Counted from the first letter of the stretch, positions 27,901-35,689 are shown. The stretch is DNA of 64,000 nucleotides from Gemmatimonas sp. (GCF_027531815.1 NZ_JAPZSK010000014.1:1-64000), one strand, 5' to 3'. The notes: generated by a model not told the origin, from the letters alone. Numbers and translations: made by a program.

Positions 27901-28243
27901 CGGCGCCCACCGTACCGCCGAAGTGGCGGTCGGTCATGGGGAGCCAGCTTTCGCCGCCGTCGGTGGTCTTGAAGACCCCGCTGCCGGTGGTGCCCATCCA
28001 GTATTCCTTGGGGCGCGCCACCGAACCGGCGACAGCCACGGAGCGGCCGCCGCGGTAGGGGCCGATTTCGCGCCAGCGGATGGCGGAGAGGGCCGCGGTG
28101 TCGAAGCCGGCGGCCAGCGACGCGGGGGCGGCGGCGCGAGCCGAGGCCGGACGGGCGGCCGGCCGGGCGGCCTGTGCCGCGAGCAGGCCGGGAGCGAACA
28201 GACCGGCCGCGAGTGCGAGACCGGTGAAGCGAGTGGACGGCAC
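24983..28243 (-). CDS. Secreted VPS10/sortilin-like beta-propeller protein
   Basis: This 1086-residue protein has a signal peptide (cleavage near AQA, residue 24) and an Ala/Pro/Arg-rich linker. A long beta-propeller follows, made of repeated Asp-box/BNR units such as FKTTDGGESW, WKTTDGGRTW, FRSKDGGKSW and YRSDDAGATW. The C-terminal ~250 residues have an Ig-like segment (GNYTVRLLVDG) and a helical tail. Such proteins are abundant in Gemmatimonadota and other soil bacteria and are often annotated as glycosyl hydrolases. No catalytic residues can be pointed to, so binding of an extracellular polymer or peptide is the cautious reading. GTG start with a good ribosome site (GAAGGAG on the minus strand). 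Confidence 0.85.
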   Translation of the reverse strand: MPSTRFTGLALAAGLFAPGLLAAQAARPAARPASARAAAPASLAAGFDTAALSAIRWREIGPYRGGRSVAVAGSVARPKEYWMGTTGSGVFKTTDGGESWLPMTDRHFGGTVGAVAVAPSNPDVVYVGGGEFAIRGNVSHGDGMWKTTDGGRTWTNIGLNDTRQIAKVRVHPTNPDLVYVAAQGHVWGPNAERGLFRSKDGGKSWQKILFRDDSTGAADLVMDPSNPNVLYAGFWQAHRKPWMLVSGGKGSGLFKSIDGGDTWTEITKNPGLPTGLWGNIGITVSGANPRRVYALIEADQGGVYRSDDAGATWQRVNDERKLRQRAWYYSKIYADPKNPDVVYASNVQFQVSKDAGKTWSNLNPPHGDSHDLWIAPDDAGRMIEADDGGASVSTDTGKTWTAQDFATAQFYHVTTTNHFPYQICGAQQDNSTLCGPSRARGGITMDMWKDAGGGESGFIAALPDKPDIVFAGSYGGFLTRKDMRTGLERDVNPWPLNPMGHDAKDAKYRMQWTFPIFVSPHDPKTVYVGSNVLFKTTNEGDSYTAISPDLSRNDPRTLGPSGGPITKDQTGVETYGTVFAVSESPVLKGTIWAGTDDGLVHLTRNGGTTWTNVTPPLLKEREWARVSIVEASHFNAGTAYVAANRFQMDDQEPYLFKTTDFGRTWTRIDAGIPRTEFTRVIREDDTRPGLLFAGTERGIWASLDDGATWFSLKRNLPIVPVHDLAIKDGDLIAGTHGRSFYVIDDIGVLRQLSAEVIAKRAHLFTPRPSYRINWGGGFQIGQSSSPVGQNPPNGAIVYYWLKDKANKVTVEFRDSTGRTVRSFSSDEAAPTAGGGGRRAVAGDRPPTNAAGMNTFSWNLREGDATTFPGMILWAGVTTGPLVLPGNYTVRLLVDGAPAGDAKLLVKKDPRSEATPLDLVAQYKLLMAIRDRTTDANDAVRTVRNVRNQAKARMTQVGADSAKYAQLVKELDTKISAMEAEIYQVKNQSGQDPLNFPIKVNNQIAALAGVVGSTEARPTKQSQQVFDLLTKELEGYLVELRKTYQELIPPIDELLKKHGHPAIEVKPADTPQARQTSAEDEVTSTRW

Positions 28244-28403
28244 GAACGCAGCTCCTTCAGGTGGGGCGTTAAGGCGTCAAGAACGATCCTTCACATATGA
28301 GAGGCAGCCACGGGCGCCGCAAGCGGGAGCGGGAGTCCGTCAGACGGCGCGATTCAGGGGTAGCGTGGGGTGAAACCGGCCTCCGGGGGCTAGCGTAGGA
28401 TGC

Positions 28404-28427
28404 TATTGAAGTGATATCACTTCAATA
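28404..28427. promoter_or_regulatory. 24-bp perfect palindrome upstream of the SPFH operon
   Basis: The half-site TATTGAAGTGAT is followed immediately by its exact reverse complement. The palindrome ends 22 bp before the SPFH start codon. It is AT-rich against a GC-rich background and lies where a repressor would block transcription. The second gene of the operon encodes an Arc-like ribbon-helix-helix protein, a natural candidate to bind it. The region 28244-28403 otherwise holds the VPS10 gene leader and no gene. Confidence 0.7.
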
Positions 28428-28449
28428 CCACATCCAACCGGTCCCCTCC

Positions 28450-29319
28450 ATGCTTCGCGAAATCTCTGTCAAGCCCACCAACGGCCTCCTCGCCGCCGTC
28501 ATTCTCATGGCGCTGCTCGCCGGCGGCGTCTACGGCTTCTACATCGGCGCCCGCGCCAACGATTTCGGCCTCGCCATCCCCAGCATCATCGTCGGGACCC
28601 TGTTCGGCCTCTGCCTCCCGGGGCTCTTCACCGTGGAGCCCAACGAGGGGAAGGCGCTCACCCTCTTCGGCACCTACAAGGGTACCGTACGTGAGCCGGG
28701 GCTCTGGTGGGTCAATCCGTTCATGTCCAAGACGGCCGTGTCGCTGCGTGTGCGCAACTTCGAAACGAACAAGCTCAAGGTGAACGACGCCTACTCCAAC
28801 CCGGTGGAGATCGGGGCCATCGTGGTGTGGCGGGTGGTGGACACCGCCGAGGCGCTGTTCGAGGTGAACGACTACGTGCAGTACGTGGCCGTGCAGAGTG
28901 AGAGCGCACTGCGGGCCCTCGCATCGCAGCACCCCTACGATGCGCACGGCACCGGCGAGATCGCGCTCAGCACCAACCAGGACGAAGTCAACAAGGGACT
29001 CGCCAAGGCCCTCGTCGACCGGCTGTCGAAGGCCGGAGTGGAAGTGATCGAGGCGCGCATCAGCCACCTCGCTTACTCTCCGGAGATCGCGGCGGCCATG
29101 CTGCAGCGGCAACAGGCGAGCGCCATCGTGGCGGCGCGTCAAACCATTGTGGAGGGGGCCGTGGGCATGGTGGAGCTGGCCCTCGCGTCGCTCAAGGAAC
29201 GCGACATTGTGGATCTTGATGGTGAACGCAAGGCGGCCATGGTGAGCAACCTGCTCGTCGTGCTCTGCTCCGAACGGTCCACGCAACCGGTGGTGAACAC
29301 CGGCTCGCTGTACACGTGA
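28450..29319 (+). CDS. SPFH/band-7 domain membrane protein
   Basis: This 289-residue protein has two N-terminal hydrophobic segments (about 12-32 and 40-58) followed by an SPFH domain: [32 protein letters not shown], then [28 protein letters not shown], then a helical [23 protein letters not shown] stretch. SPFH proteins form membrane-associated oligomeric scaffolds that organise lipid domains or proteases. ATG 28450 is chosen; an in-frame GTG (28411) lies inside the palindrome. It heads an operon with the Arc-like gene 39 bp downstream, a pairing seen in many bacteria. Confidence 0.85.
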   Translation: MLREISVKPTNGLLAAVILMALLAGGVYGFYIGARANDFGLAIPSIIVGTLFGLCLPGLFTVEPNEGKALTLFGTYKGTVREPGLWWVNPFMSKTAVSLRVRNFETNKLKVNDAYSNPVEIGAIVVWRVVDTAEALFEVNDYVQYVAVQSESALRALASQHPYDAHGTGEIALSTNQDEVNKGLAKALVDRLSKAGVEVIEARISHLAYSPEIAAAMLQRQQASAIVAARQTIVEGAVGMVELALASLKERDIVDLDGERKAAMVSNLLVVLCSERSTQPVVNTGSLYT

Positions 29320-29358
29320 CCATGCCGTTGTCCCCCAGGCTGCACGCGCCCCCCTTCC

Positions 29359-29577
29359 ATGGCTGACCGCAAGTCGTTTCTGCTGCGCGTCGACCGGGAG
29401 CTGCTGGATGCCGTGCAGCGCTGGGCGAACGACGATCTGCGCAGCCTCAACGGGCAGGTCGAGTTCCTGTTGCGGCGTGCGCTTCGCGAGGCGGGGCGCG
29501 CGCCGAAGGGGCGGTCATCGGCTGATGTGGCTCCTGCACCTGATCCATCCGACATCACCGAACCCGACGCATCATGA
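29359..29577 (+). CDS. Arc-family ribbon-helix-helix protein
   Basis: This 72-residue protein has the Arc/MetJ-like core [42 protein letters not shown]: a short beta strand (SFLLRV) and two helices. The [12 protein letters not shown] pattern is typical of Arc-domain proteins linked to SPFH genes. The C-terminal 25 residues are Pro/Asp-rich and probably disordered. As a dimer it could bind the palindrome at 28404-28427 and autoregulate. Its stop overlaps the next start (ATGA at 29574). Confidence 0.8.
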   Translation: MADRKSFLLRVDRELLDAVQRWANDDLRSLNGQVEFLLRRALREAGRAPKGRSSADVAPAPDPSDITEPDAS

Positions 29578-31172
29578 TCCATTCCTCTCGTCCCGCCCGG
29601 CAGTGGCGTGCCGTCTCGCTGTGCCTTGGCGCGCTGGCGCTGGTGCGCCTGGCCGGCCTGCTGCCGGCGCGACTGCATGCACAGCAGGCGCCCGTCACCT
29701 TCGTCTACCTGCGCGGCACCGACACCATCGCCACCGAGACCGTCGTCCCGGGCGACGGGGTGGTGAAGGGGTCGCTGGCGTACCGCGGGCAGCCGCGCGT
29801 GGAATGGGAGCAGCTGCGCACGCCGCTCCGCCTCACCCTCACGGTGTTTGCGGCCGGCAGTGCGGCCGACGCGGCGCCGGTGCAGATCGCCAGCTTCGCG
29901 CCGCGTGGGGACTCCATGGCGGTCGAGGTGGGGATGCGCGGCGCCATGCGTCCGCAGATGGTGGCCATTCGTCCGGGCGCCGTGGCGCTGCTCAACAGTT
30001 CGCTCATGCACAGCGCCCTGCTCACGCAGCTGGCGCGCGAAACGGCGCGCACCGTCCTGCCGGTGGTGCTCGCGCAGGGCGCGCAGGCATTCGACGCCAC
30101 CATCACACGGCAGGGTGACACAACCACGATGGCGATGGCCGGCATGGCCATCATGATCATCGGGCGCGATGGTATTCCCGACGAGGTGCGGGTGCCGATG
30201 CAAAACCTGCGCGCCGTACGGGCCGGGGGGCCGGTATCGCTGGCGCCGGCGGCCCCCATCAGCTACGACGCGCCCGCCAACGCCCCGTACACGAGTGAGC
30301 ACGTCATCATCCCCACGCCGCGCGGCTACACGCTGGCGGGTACGCTCACCAAGCCGAACGTCGCACGGGGCAGCGTGCCGGTGCTGGTTACCATCAGCGG
30401 CAGCGGACCGCAGGATCGCGATTCGCGCCTCCCGGGCATCAGGGACTACGCGCCCTTTCGCGACATCGCCGACACGTTGGGCCGGCGCGGCATCGCCGTG
30501 CTCCGCTACGATGATCGCGGCGTGGGCGAGAGCGGCGGCCGGGCGTCGCGTGACAGCGCCACCAGCGAGGACTTCGCCGACGACGTGCTGAGCGTGGTGC
30601 AGTACCTGCGCAGCCGCCCCGATGTGGATGGCACGCGCATTGTGCTCGCCGGGCACAGCGAGGGTGGCCTCATTGCGCCCCTCGCGGCCGTGAAGGACGC
30701 CCGCATCCGCGCCATCGCGCTGCTGGCCGGACCGGCGATCACCGGCCGCAAGGTGCTCGAGTACCAGAACGAGAACGGCATCCGGGCCGCGCCGGTCACC
30801 GAGGCGCAACGGGATTCGCTGCGCCGTACGGTGCCGGCCGCCCTCGACTCGCTGCAGCGCACCAATCGCTGGATGCGCTACTTCATGACCACCGATCCCC
30901 TCGTGACGGCCCGTCGCGTGACGCAACCGGTGCTCGTACTGCAGGGCGACACCGACATGCAGGTCACCCCCGAGCAAGCTGAAACGCTCGCGGCGGCACT
31001 GCGCGGCGCGGGCAATCGTGCCGTGACGCTGCGCCGCTTTCCCGCCACCAATCATCTCTTCCTCACCGACTCCAGCGGATCGCCCACCGGCTATGCGGCG
31101 CTCACCGACACGAAGGTCCGTGCCGAGGTGCTGGGGGCCTTGGTGGAGTGGACGCTGCGCGTGACGCGCTGA
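29574..31172 (+). CDS. Secreted alpha/beta hydrolase with an N-terminal accessory domain
   Basis: This 532-residue protein has a signal peptide (cleavage near LHAQQ, residue 35) and a ~200-residue N-terminal domain ([13 protein letters not shown] onward) that is shared with the separate gene at 31785. An alpha/beta hydrolase domain follows, with [10 protein letters not shown] (oxyanion region), nucleophile GHSEGG near 361, acid GDTDMQV near 461 and His in TNHLF near 489. This is the secreted S9/dienelactone-hydrolase-like group; substrate unknown, peptide or ester bonds are possible. It is translationally coupled to the Arc-like gene by ATGA overlap and followed 29 bp later by the DUF1648 gene. 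Confidence 0.85.
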   Translation: MIHSSRPARQWRAVSLCLGALALVRLAGLLPARLHAQQAPVTFVYLRGTDTIATETVVPGDGVVKGSLAYRGQPRVEWEQLRTPLRLTLTVFAAGSAADAAPVQIASFAPRGDSMAVEVGMRGAMRPQMVAIRPGAVALLNSSLMHSALLTQLARETARTVLPVVLAQGAQAFDATITRQGDTTTMAMAGMAIMIIGRDGIPDEVRVPMQNLRAVRAGGPVSLAPAAPISYDAPANAPYTSEHVIIPTPRGYTLAGTLTKPNVARGSVPVLVTISGSGPQDRDSRLPGIRDYAPFRDIADTLGRRGIAVLRYDDRGVGESGGRASRDSATSEDFADDVLSVVQYLRSRPDVDGTRIVLAGHSEGGLIAPLAAVKDARIRAIALLAGPAITGRKVLEYQNENGIRAAPVTEAQRDSLRRTVPAALDSLQRTNRWMRYFMTTDPLVTARRVTQPVLVLQGDTDMQVTPEQAETLAAALRGAGNRAVTLRRFPATNHLFLTDSSGSPTGYAALTDTKVRAEVLGALVEWTLRVTR

Positions 31173-31201
31173 CCGCGCACACCCCTTCGCGCCGTTCTCC
31201 A

Positions 31202-31738
31202 ATGACCCCGCTTCGCACCCTGGTATGGCTGGTCCTTGGCGCACTCGTCATCGGCGCCGTGTTCGCGTATCCGCAGCTCCCCGCGTCCATTCCGCAGAAC
31301 ATCGGCGCGGATGGGCGCGCCGGCGGCTTCGTACCCCGCTCGCCGTACGCGTGGGGGATGCCGGTGCTGATCGCCGTGGCCATCTTCGCCGGGCTCGAGT
31401 GGATCCGCACGCAGCTGCCGCATCGTCCGGCGCTGTTCAACTTCTCGGGGAAGGAGCAGCTGCAGCGGCTCCCCGTGGAGTATCGCGGTGGCGTGATCGC
31501 ACGCATGCAGCGCTTCATGGACGTGGTGAATCTGCAGGTCGTGTGCACCTTCATGCTTGTCCAGTGGATGCTCTGGTGCGGCGCGCACGGAGCAACGAGC
31601 GAGACGCTTACCGTGGCCCTGCTGGTGCTCTCGCCCGCCATGATCGTGGTGGCCGGCCTCGGCGTGAGTGGCATCCAGAACGAGCTGGATCGCGCGCAGC
31701 GTGCATACGACAGCCGACGACATCCGCAGCGCCCCTGA
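31202..31738 (+). CDS. DUF1648-like membrane protein
   Basis: The 178-residue protein has about four hydrophobic segments (near 8-22, 48-65, 108-125 and 135-155). The sequence [21 protein letters not shown] near residue 22 fits the P-x-x-I-P-x-x-x-x-x-x-G-x-x-x-G pattern of DUF1648 proteins, some of which (SdpI type) act in immunity to secreted toxins; there is no direct evidence for that here. ATG 31202 is chosen since it begins just before the first membrane segment. It is in the same transcriptional run as SPFH, Arc and hydrolase. Confidence 0.7.
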   Translation: MTPLRTLVWLVLGALVIGAVFAYPQLPASIPQNIGADGRAGGFVPRSPYAWGMPVLIAVAIFAGLEWIRTQLPHRPALFNFSGKEQLQRLPVEYRGGVIARMQRFMDVVNLQVVCTFMLVQWMLWCGAHGATSETLTVALLVLSPAMIVVAGLGVSGIQNELDRAQRAYDSRRHPQRP

Positions 31739-31784
31739 CGACGGCCGCGCGCCAGTTGCATCCCACGCGCCGCCGCTGCTTCGT

Positions 31785-32486
31785 ATGCGCATGCTGCGAT
31801 TTCTGCCCCCGCTGCTGCTGCTCCTGGTCTCCACCCGCTCGGTGGAGGCACAGGTCGTGCCCACCGACAGCGCCGCGGTGATCTACGCCTACATCCAGGG
31901 CGCCGACACCATTGCCTTTGAAGGCGTGCGGCACGAGTCCGCCTCGCTGCGCGGCGTGCTCGTTGCCCCCGGTCGCCCGCGGCTGGTCTGGGAGCATCAG
32001 CTCGCCGAGGGCGCGCCCACGTTGCTCAGTCTGGCGATCTATCCCCCCGGCGGCGCGGGGAGCATCCTCCCGCTGCAGGAAACCGACTTTCTCACGGTGG
32101 GGGACATCGTCTTGGTCACCACCACCAGGCAGGGCGAGCGCACGGCTCAGCCGCTCCCCACCACCCCGGGCGCCATCCCCTTGCTGGGGCGCTCGATGCT
32201 GCACACCGCCTACCTGGCGTGGTTCGCCCAGCAGGCGCACCGCGATTCCCTCACCCTGTTCATCACCTCTTCGGGGAAGACCGTGCACGCCGCCACGACC
32301 GTACGCGGCGAACAGATTTCGCTCATGGTGGACGGCCTCGAGATCATCACCACCTGGAGCGAGGGCACGCTGCTGACCGTGTCCGTCCCGTCGCAGGCGC
32401 TGAAGGTTGTGCGGCTTGCTCGTCAGGCGGGGGAGGACGCTGGGGGGCCGGTGGCGGCCGGTGGCGGACGTTCGGACGTCGGATGA
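31785..32486 (+). CDS. Secreted protein, paralogue of the hydrolase N-terminal domain
   Basis: This 233-residue protein has a signal peptide (MLRFLPPLLLLLVSTRSVEAQ). The mature part aligns with the N-terminal domain of the hydrolase at 29574: VIYAYIQGADTIAFE against [13 protein letters not shown], and ALKVVRL near the end against NLRAVRA. The hydrolase domain is absent. The last residues (GGRSDVG) and the stop are encoded by the left arm of the inverted-repeat element, so the natural 3' end may have been replaced; the protein could be a standalone domain or a truncated hydrolase. Function unknown. Confidence 0.7.
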   Translation: MRMLRFLPPLLLLLVSTRSVEAQVVPTDSAAVIYAYIQGADTIAFEGVRHESASLRGVLVAPGRPRLVWEHQLAEGAPTLLSLAIYPPGGAGSILPLQETDFLTVGDIVLVTTTRQGERTAQPLPTTPGAIPLLGRSMLHTAYLAWFAQQAHRDSLTLFITSSGKTVHAATTVRGEQISLMVDGLEIITTWSEGTLLTVSVPSQALKVVRLARQAGEDAGGPVAAGGGRSDVG

Positions 32487-32570
32487 TCGGATGCGTCGGA
32501 GGTCGGACGTCGGATGAATGCCCGAAATCGGAGTCGGGAAACGGCTTTCGGAGGTCGGAGGTCGGATGCT
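32468..32570. repeat. Left arm of the inverted-repeat element
   Basis: It runs from ACGTTCGGACGTCGGATG to AGGTCGGATGCT. The inner 54 bases (from AATGCCCGAAATCGG inward) are perfectly complementary to the right arm. The stop codon of the gene at 31785 lies within it. Confidence 0.9.
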
Positions 32571-32646
32571 CCCCCTCGTGCGTCGGGGTGATGACGCGGG
32601 CGTGGATTCGGTGAGGGGGAATCGTGCGCGTGCTCTATCGTGGGGC

Positions 32647-33030
32647 ATGCCGCACAATCCCTATCGACTGCTGGTGGTGCAGCGCGCCGATGCGCTCACG
32701 GTGGTGGTTCACGCGTACGCGTCGCGGCACCGTCGAAGGCTCGCGGATTTCTGGCCGGGACTGCGCAATCAGCTCGTGCGCGCGTCGGCCTCGATTTCGC
32801 TCAACCTCGGTGAAGCCTGCGGATACCATTCGCCGCCGCGTGTCATTGCATTCCTCGAGACGGCCATTGGCTCATGCAACGAAGTCGAGCGCATTCTCAG
32901 CCTCTGTGCCCGACTCGGAGTGCACGATCCCCGCCTGTCATTCATCGTCAGCGAAATCGCTGGTGTACGCATGATGCTCTACGGCCTCCGCCGCCACCTG
33001 AAGCAGTCATCCCCTCCGCCGCCCTCGTAG
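32647..33030 (+). CDS. Four-helix-bundle protein (S23/IVP family)
   Basis: The 127-residue cytoplasmic protein fits the four-helix-bundle family encoded in 23S rRNA intervening sequences: an arginine-rich SRHRRRLADFWPGLRNQLVRASASISLNLGEACGY stretch (residues about 27-61), then RVIAFLETAIGSCNEVERILSL and helix four, IVSEIAGVRMMLYGLRRHLK. The I-x-L-N-L-x-E-A motif is the usual marker. These proteins are thought to form basic oligomers that bind nucleic acid; the accessory protein Avd of diversity-generating retroelements shares the fold. The first ATG in a conserved position is used; an in-frame ATG at 32518 lies inside the left arm. TAG overlaps the right arm. Confidence 0.8.
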   Translation: MPHNPYRLLVVQRADALTVVVHAYASRHRRRLADFWPGLRNQLVRASASISLNLGEACGYHSPPRVIAFLETAIGSCNEVERILSLCARLGVHDPRLSFIVSEIAGVRMMLYGLRRHLKQSSPPPPS

Positions 33031-33145
33031 CATCCGACCTCCGACCTCCGAAAGCCGTTTCCCGACTCCGATTTCGGGCATTTATCCGACATCCGACATC
33101 GGACATCCGACCTCCGACGCATCCGATTATCCGACGTCCGACCGT
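33029..33145. repeat. Right arm of the inverted-repeat element
   Basis: It is the reverse complement of 32468-32570 with an extra 14 bp of CCGACATC-type repeat. From 33002 onward the metalloprotease frame is open through this arm but has no ATG, GTG or TTG before 33200. Confidence 0.9.
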
Positions 33146-33199
33146 TCCGATCTCCAAGCCAGCCTCACGCCGAACGCTCCCGCCGTCACCAAGAGTGGC

Positions 33200-35512
33200 G
33201 TGTTCAAGGTGCACCAGGTGGGATCGCGTCTCTATTTCGAGATTCCGCGCCGTGAACTCGGCAAGGACTACGTGGTCGTGACCACGCTCGCCGGCACCCC
33301 CGACGAGATCGGCATCCGTGGCACGCAGGGCGGCAACAACCTCGTGCGCTTCGAACGGCGCGAGAATCGGCTCTTCGTGCGCGAGGCGGCGTATCGTGAC
33401 ATCATCGCCGACACCGCGTCGTCGCAGCAGCTCGCCGCGCAGCTCATCGGCGTGACCAGGATTCTCGCCGCACTCAACGTGGACGCGTACGGCCCCGACA
33501 GCGCGGTGGTGGTGGAGGTCACCCGCATGTTCACCGGCGGCGTGCCCGAATACACCGCCCTCGGGCGCCGCGCCACGGTCGACGCGGCGCGTTCGTACGT
33601 CGAGAAGTTCGCGGCCTACGCGAAGAACGTGAACGTCACGGCGGTGCAGAGCTTCACGCCGCAGGGTGGCGCGCCCGGCGCCGGCTTCCCCGGAGCCCCG
33701 GGGGCCGCCAACGCCAACGCGCCCACCACGGAGATGTACACCTTCTCCTTCGCCAAGCTGCCCGAAGACCCCATGAAGCCGCGTCTGCTCGACGAGCGCG
33801 TGGGCTACTTCGGCGTCACGCAGCGCGATTTCAGCGGCGCCACGCAGCGCGTGGAGAGCAAGCGCTACATCGGCCGCTGGCGCCTCGAGTGCAGCGACAA
33901 GAAGGTGGGCAGCCTCTGCGTGCCCAAGAAGCCCATCACGTACTACCTCGATCCCGCCACGCCGGCGTGGATCAAGCCGTGGATCCGCAAGGGCATCGAA
34001 GACTGGCAGGTGGCCTTCGAAGCCGCCGGCTTCCACAAGGGCATCGTGGCCGCCGAGCCGCCCGCCAACGACCCCGACTTCTCGGGAGAAGACGCCACCG
34101 TGGCCATGGTGCGCTGGCTCCCCAGCGCCACCGAAAACGCCGTGGGGCCGTCACTGCGCGATCCGCGCACCGGCGAAATTCTCGACGCCGACGTACAGAC
34201 GTACCTCAACGCGATGAACCTCAATCGCTCGTGGTACTTCACGCAGGTGGGACACCTCGACAAGCGCGCGCAGAAGCTCCCCTTCCCCGACACGCTCATG
34301 GGGCGACTCGTGGAATACGTGACCGCCCACGAAGTGGGGCACACCCTGGGCTTCCCGCACAACTTCAAGGCCAGCTCCATGTATCCCGTGGACTCGGTGC
34401 GCAGCCGCACGTGGGTGAAGAAGATGGGGCACACGCCCACCCTCATGGACTACGCGCGTTTCAACTACGTGGCGCAGCCCGAGGACAACATCGACCTCGA
34501 CGATCTCATCCCCAAGGTCGGGCCGTACGACACGTACGCCGTGATGTGGGGGTACACGCCCATCCCCAACGCGAAGACCCCGGAAGACGAAAAGCCCACG
34601 CTCGAGAAGTGGACGCGCATGCAGGACAGCATTCCCTGGTACCGCTTCGCGAGCGATGCCGGCGCGGGCGGCGCGGATCCGGGTGAGCAGTCCGAAGCGG
34701 TGGGTGATGCCGACGCCGTGCAGGCCACCACGCTCGGCGTGAAGAATCTCAAGCGCACGATGGCCATGCTGGAGAGCGCGACCGCCTGGAAGGAGGGCAC
34801 GACCTTCGACGATCTCGAGGAGTTGTACGGCCGTCTCGTTGGCCAGTGGGCCACCGAGATGGGGCATGTGGCGCGCGTGATCGGCGGGCAGTACAAGCAG
34901 GAGAAGTACGTGGGGCAGAAGGGGCCCGTGTACCGCCCCGTGGAGCCGGCGCGCCAGAAAGCGGCGCTGCAGTTCCTGCTCGACCACGCGTACACCACGC
35001 CCACGTGGCTGCTCGACCAGAACATTCTCCGCAAGCTCGAGCCAAGCGGCAGCCTCAATCGCGTGGGCAACGCGCAGGCGCGTTCCCTGGCGAGTGTGGT
35101 GAGCAACGAACGGCTGCAGCGCATGCTTGAGTTCGAGGCACTGGCGGCGCGCAACGAGGTGTACTCCATAGCCGACATGCTCGCCGACCTGCGCGCGGGG
35201 ATCTGGAAGGAGCTCCAGACCGGCGCCCCCATCGACGCCTTCCGTCGTCGGTTGCAGCGCGTGTATCTCGAGGCCATGGCCAGCAAGATCAACCCGCCGG
35301 CGCAGGCCGCGGCGCCGCAGGGGCCCGGCGGGGGCCGTGGCGCCGCGGCCCCCGTGGGCACGGCGGACTTCCGCCCCATCCTCAAGGCGGAAATGCGCGC
35401 CCTCGACGCCGATCTCGTGGCCGCGATCGCCCGCACCGGCGACCGCATGAGCAAGGCGCACCTGGAAGACGCACGCGACCAGATCCGGAAGATGCTCGAC
35501 ACGGAGAAGTAG
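33200..35512 (+). CDS. Zinc metalloprotease (DUF5117/DUF4953 type), apparently 5'-truncated
   Basis: This 770-residue zincin is paralogous along its whole length to the protein at 36580. The metzincin-type motif HEVGHTLGFPH gives zinc ligands H377, H381 and H387 with E378 catalytic. An N-terminal DUF5117/5118-like domain (VHQVGSRLYFEIP) and a helical C-terminal region are present. The paralogue has about 75 more residues at the start (lipoprotein signal and proline-rich linker). Here homology continues upstream of GTG 33200 (about 33160-33199 reads TPNAPAVTKSG) but stops at the inverted-repeat arm, and no start codon or signal peptide exists in that frame. It is probably mis-localised or non-functional unless a start is supplied otherwise. 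Confidence 0.8.
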   Translation: MFKVHQVGSRLYFEIPRRELGKDYVVVTTLAGTPDEIGIRGTQGGNNLVRFERRENRLFVREAAYRDIIADTASSQQLAAQLIGVTRILAALNVDAYGPDSAVVVEVTRMFTGGVPEYTALGRRATVDAARSYVEKFAAYAKNVNVTAVQSFTPQGGAPGAGFPGAPGAANANAPTTEMYTFSFAKLPEDPMKPRLLDERVGYFGVTQRDFSGATQRVESKRYIGRWRLECSDKKVGSLCVPKKPITYYLDPATPAWIKPWIRKGIEDWQVAFEAAGFHKGIVAAEPPANDPDFSGEDATVAMVRWLPSATENAVGPSLRDPRTGEILDADVQTYLNAMNLNRSWYFTQVGHLDKRAQKLPFPDTLMGRLVEYVTAHEVGHTLGFPHNFKASSMYPVDSVRSRTWVKKMGHTPTLMDYARFNYVAQPEDNIDLDDLIPKVGPYDTYAVMWGYTPIPNAKTPEDEKPTLEKWTRMQDSIPWYRFASDAGAGGADPGEQSEAVGDADAVQATTLGVKNLKRTMAMLESATAWKEGTTFDDLEELYGRLVGQWATEMGHVARVIGGQYKQEKYVGQKGPVYRPVEPARQKAALQFLLDHAYTTPTWLLDQNILRKLEPSGSLNRVGNAQARSLASVVSNERLQRMLEFEALAARNEVYSIADMLADLRAGIWKELQTGAPIDAFRRRLQRVYLEAMASKINPPAQAAAPQGPGGGRGAAAPVGTADFRPILKAEMRALDADLVAAIARTGDRMSKAHLEDARDQIRKMLDTEK

Positions 35513-35534
35513 GGTCGCCGCGGACCCCCGTATC

Positions 35535-35561
35535 ACGGCGGCGGGCGACCCGCCGCCGTTT
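35535..35561 (+). terminator. Terminator after the first metalloprotease gene
   Basis: An 11-bp perfect stem (ACGGCGGCGGG / CCCGCCGCCGT) with a 3-nt loop CGA is followed by TTTCG. It lies 23 bp after the metalloprotease stop codon. Confidence 0.7.
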
Positions 35562-35622
35562 CGTGGCACGCCGGGCGGTGAGACTGTGACGAAAACGCTC
35601 GTCGTAGTGACAAACGGCGAAA

Positions 35623-35640
35623 TCGTGACTCAAGTCACGA
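35623..35640. promoter_or_regulatory. Inverted repeat upstream of the lipoprotein gene
   Basis: Perfect 8-bp half-sites TCGTGACT and AGTCACGA are separated by CA, about 65 bp before the start codon. A related GTGAC repeats nearby (35585 and 35606). This is an operator-like arrangement; the binding protein is unknown. Confidence 0.45.
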
Positions 35641-35660
35641 GCAGGTAGGGACGAAACGAA

Positions 35661-35689
35661 ATGGCGAAGTATTTCATCTCATTCGCCAT
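35661..35689. promoter_or_regulatory. Second inverted repeat upstream of the lipoprotein gene
   Basis: ATGGCGAA (35661-35668) and TTCGCCAT (35682-35689) flank 13 AT-rich bases, ending 15 bp before the start codon. It could be an operator or a leader hairpin close to the ribosome site (CAGGAG at 35694). Confidence 0.45.

Larger units (their letters stand above)
32468..33145. mobile_element. Inverted-repeat element carrying a four-helix-bundle (S23/IVP) gene
   Basis: Arms of 103 bp (32468-32570) and 117 bp (33029-33145) are inverted copies with about four mismatches plus one 14-bp insertion in the right arm, by eye. They enclose 458 bp containing one small gene whose stop codon overlaps the first bases of the right arm. 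This is the architecture of 23S rRNA intervening sequences with an S23-type ORF, but the element sits between two protein genes. The arms are related to the gene-free hairpins at 16.36-16.76 kb. No transposase is present. Both flanking genes look cut at its edges. Confidence 0.75.

Noticed and set aside
32468-33145. Possible 23S rRNA fragment or a diversity-generating retroelement accessory locus
   Set aside because: The flanks are protein-coding on both sides with no rRNA sequence. No reverse transcriptase, template repeat or variable repeat is seen, so neither a true rRNA IVS nor an Avd gene in a retroelement fits.
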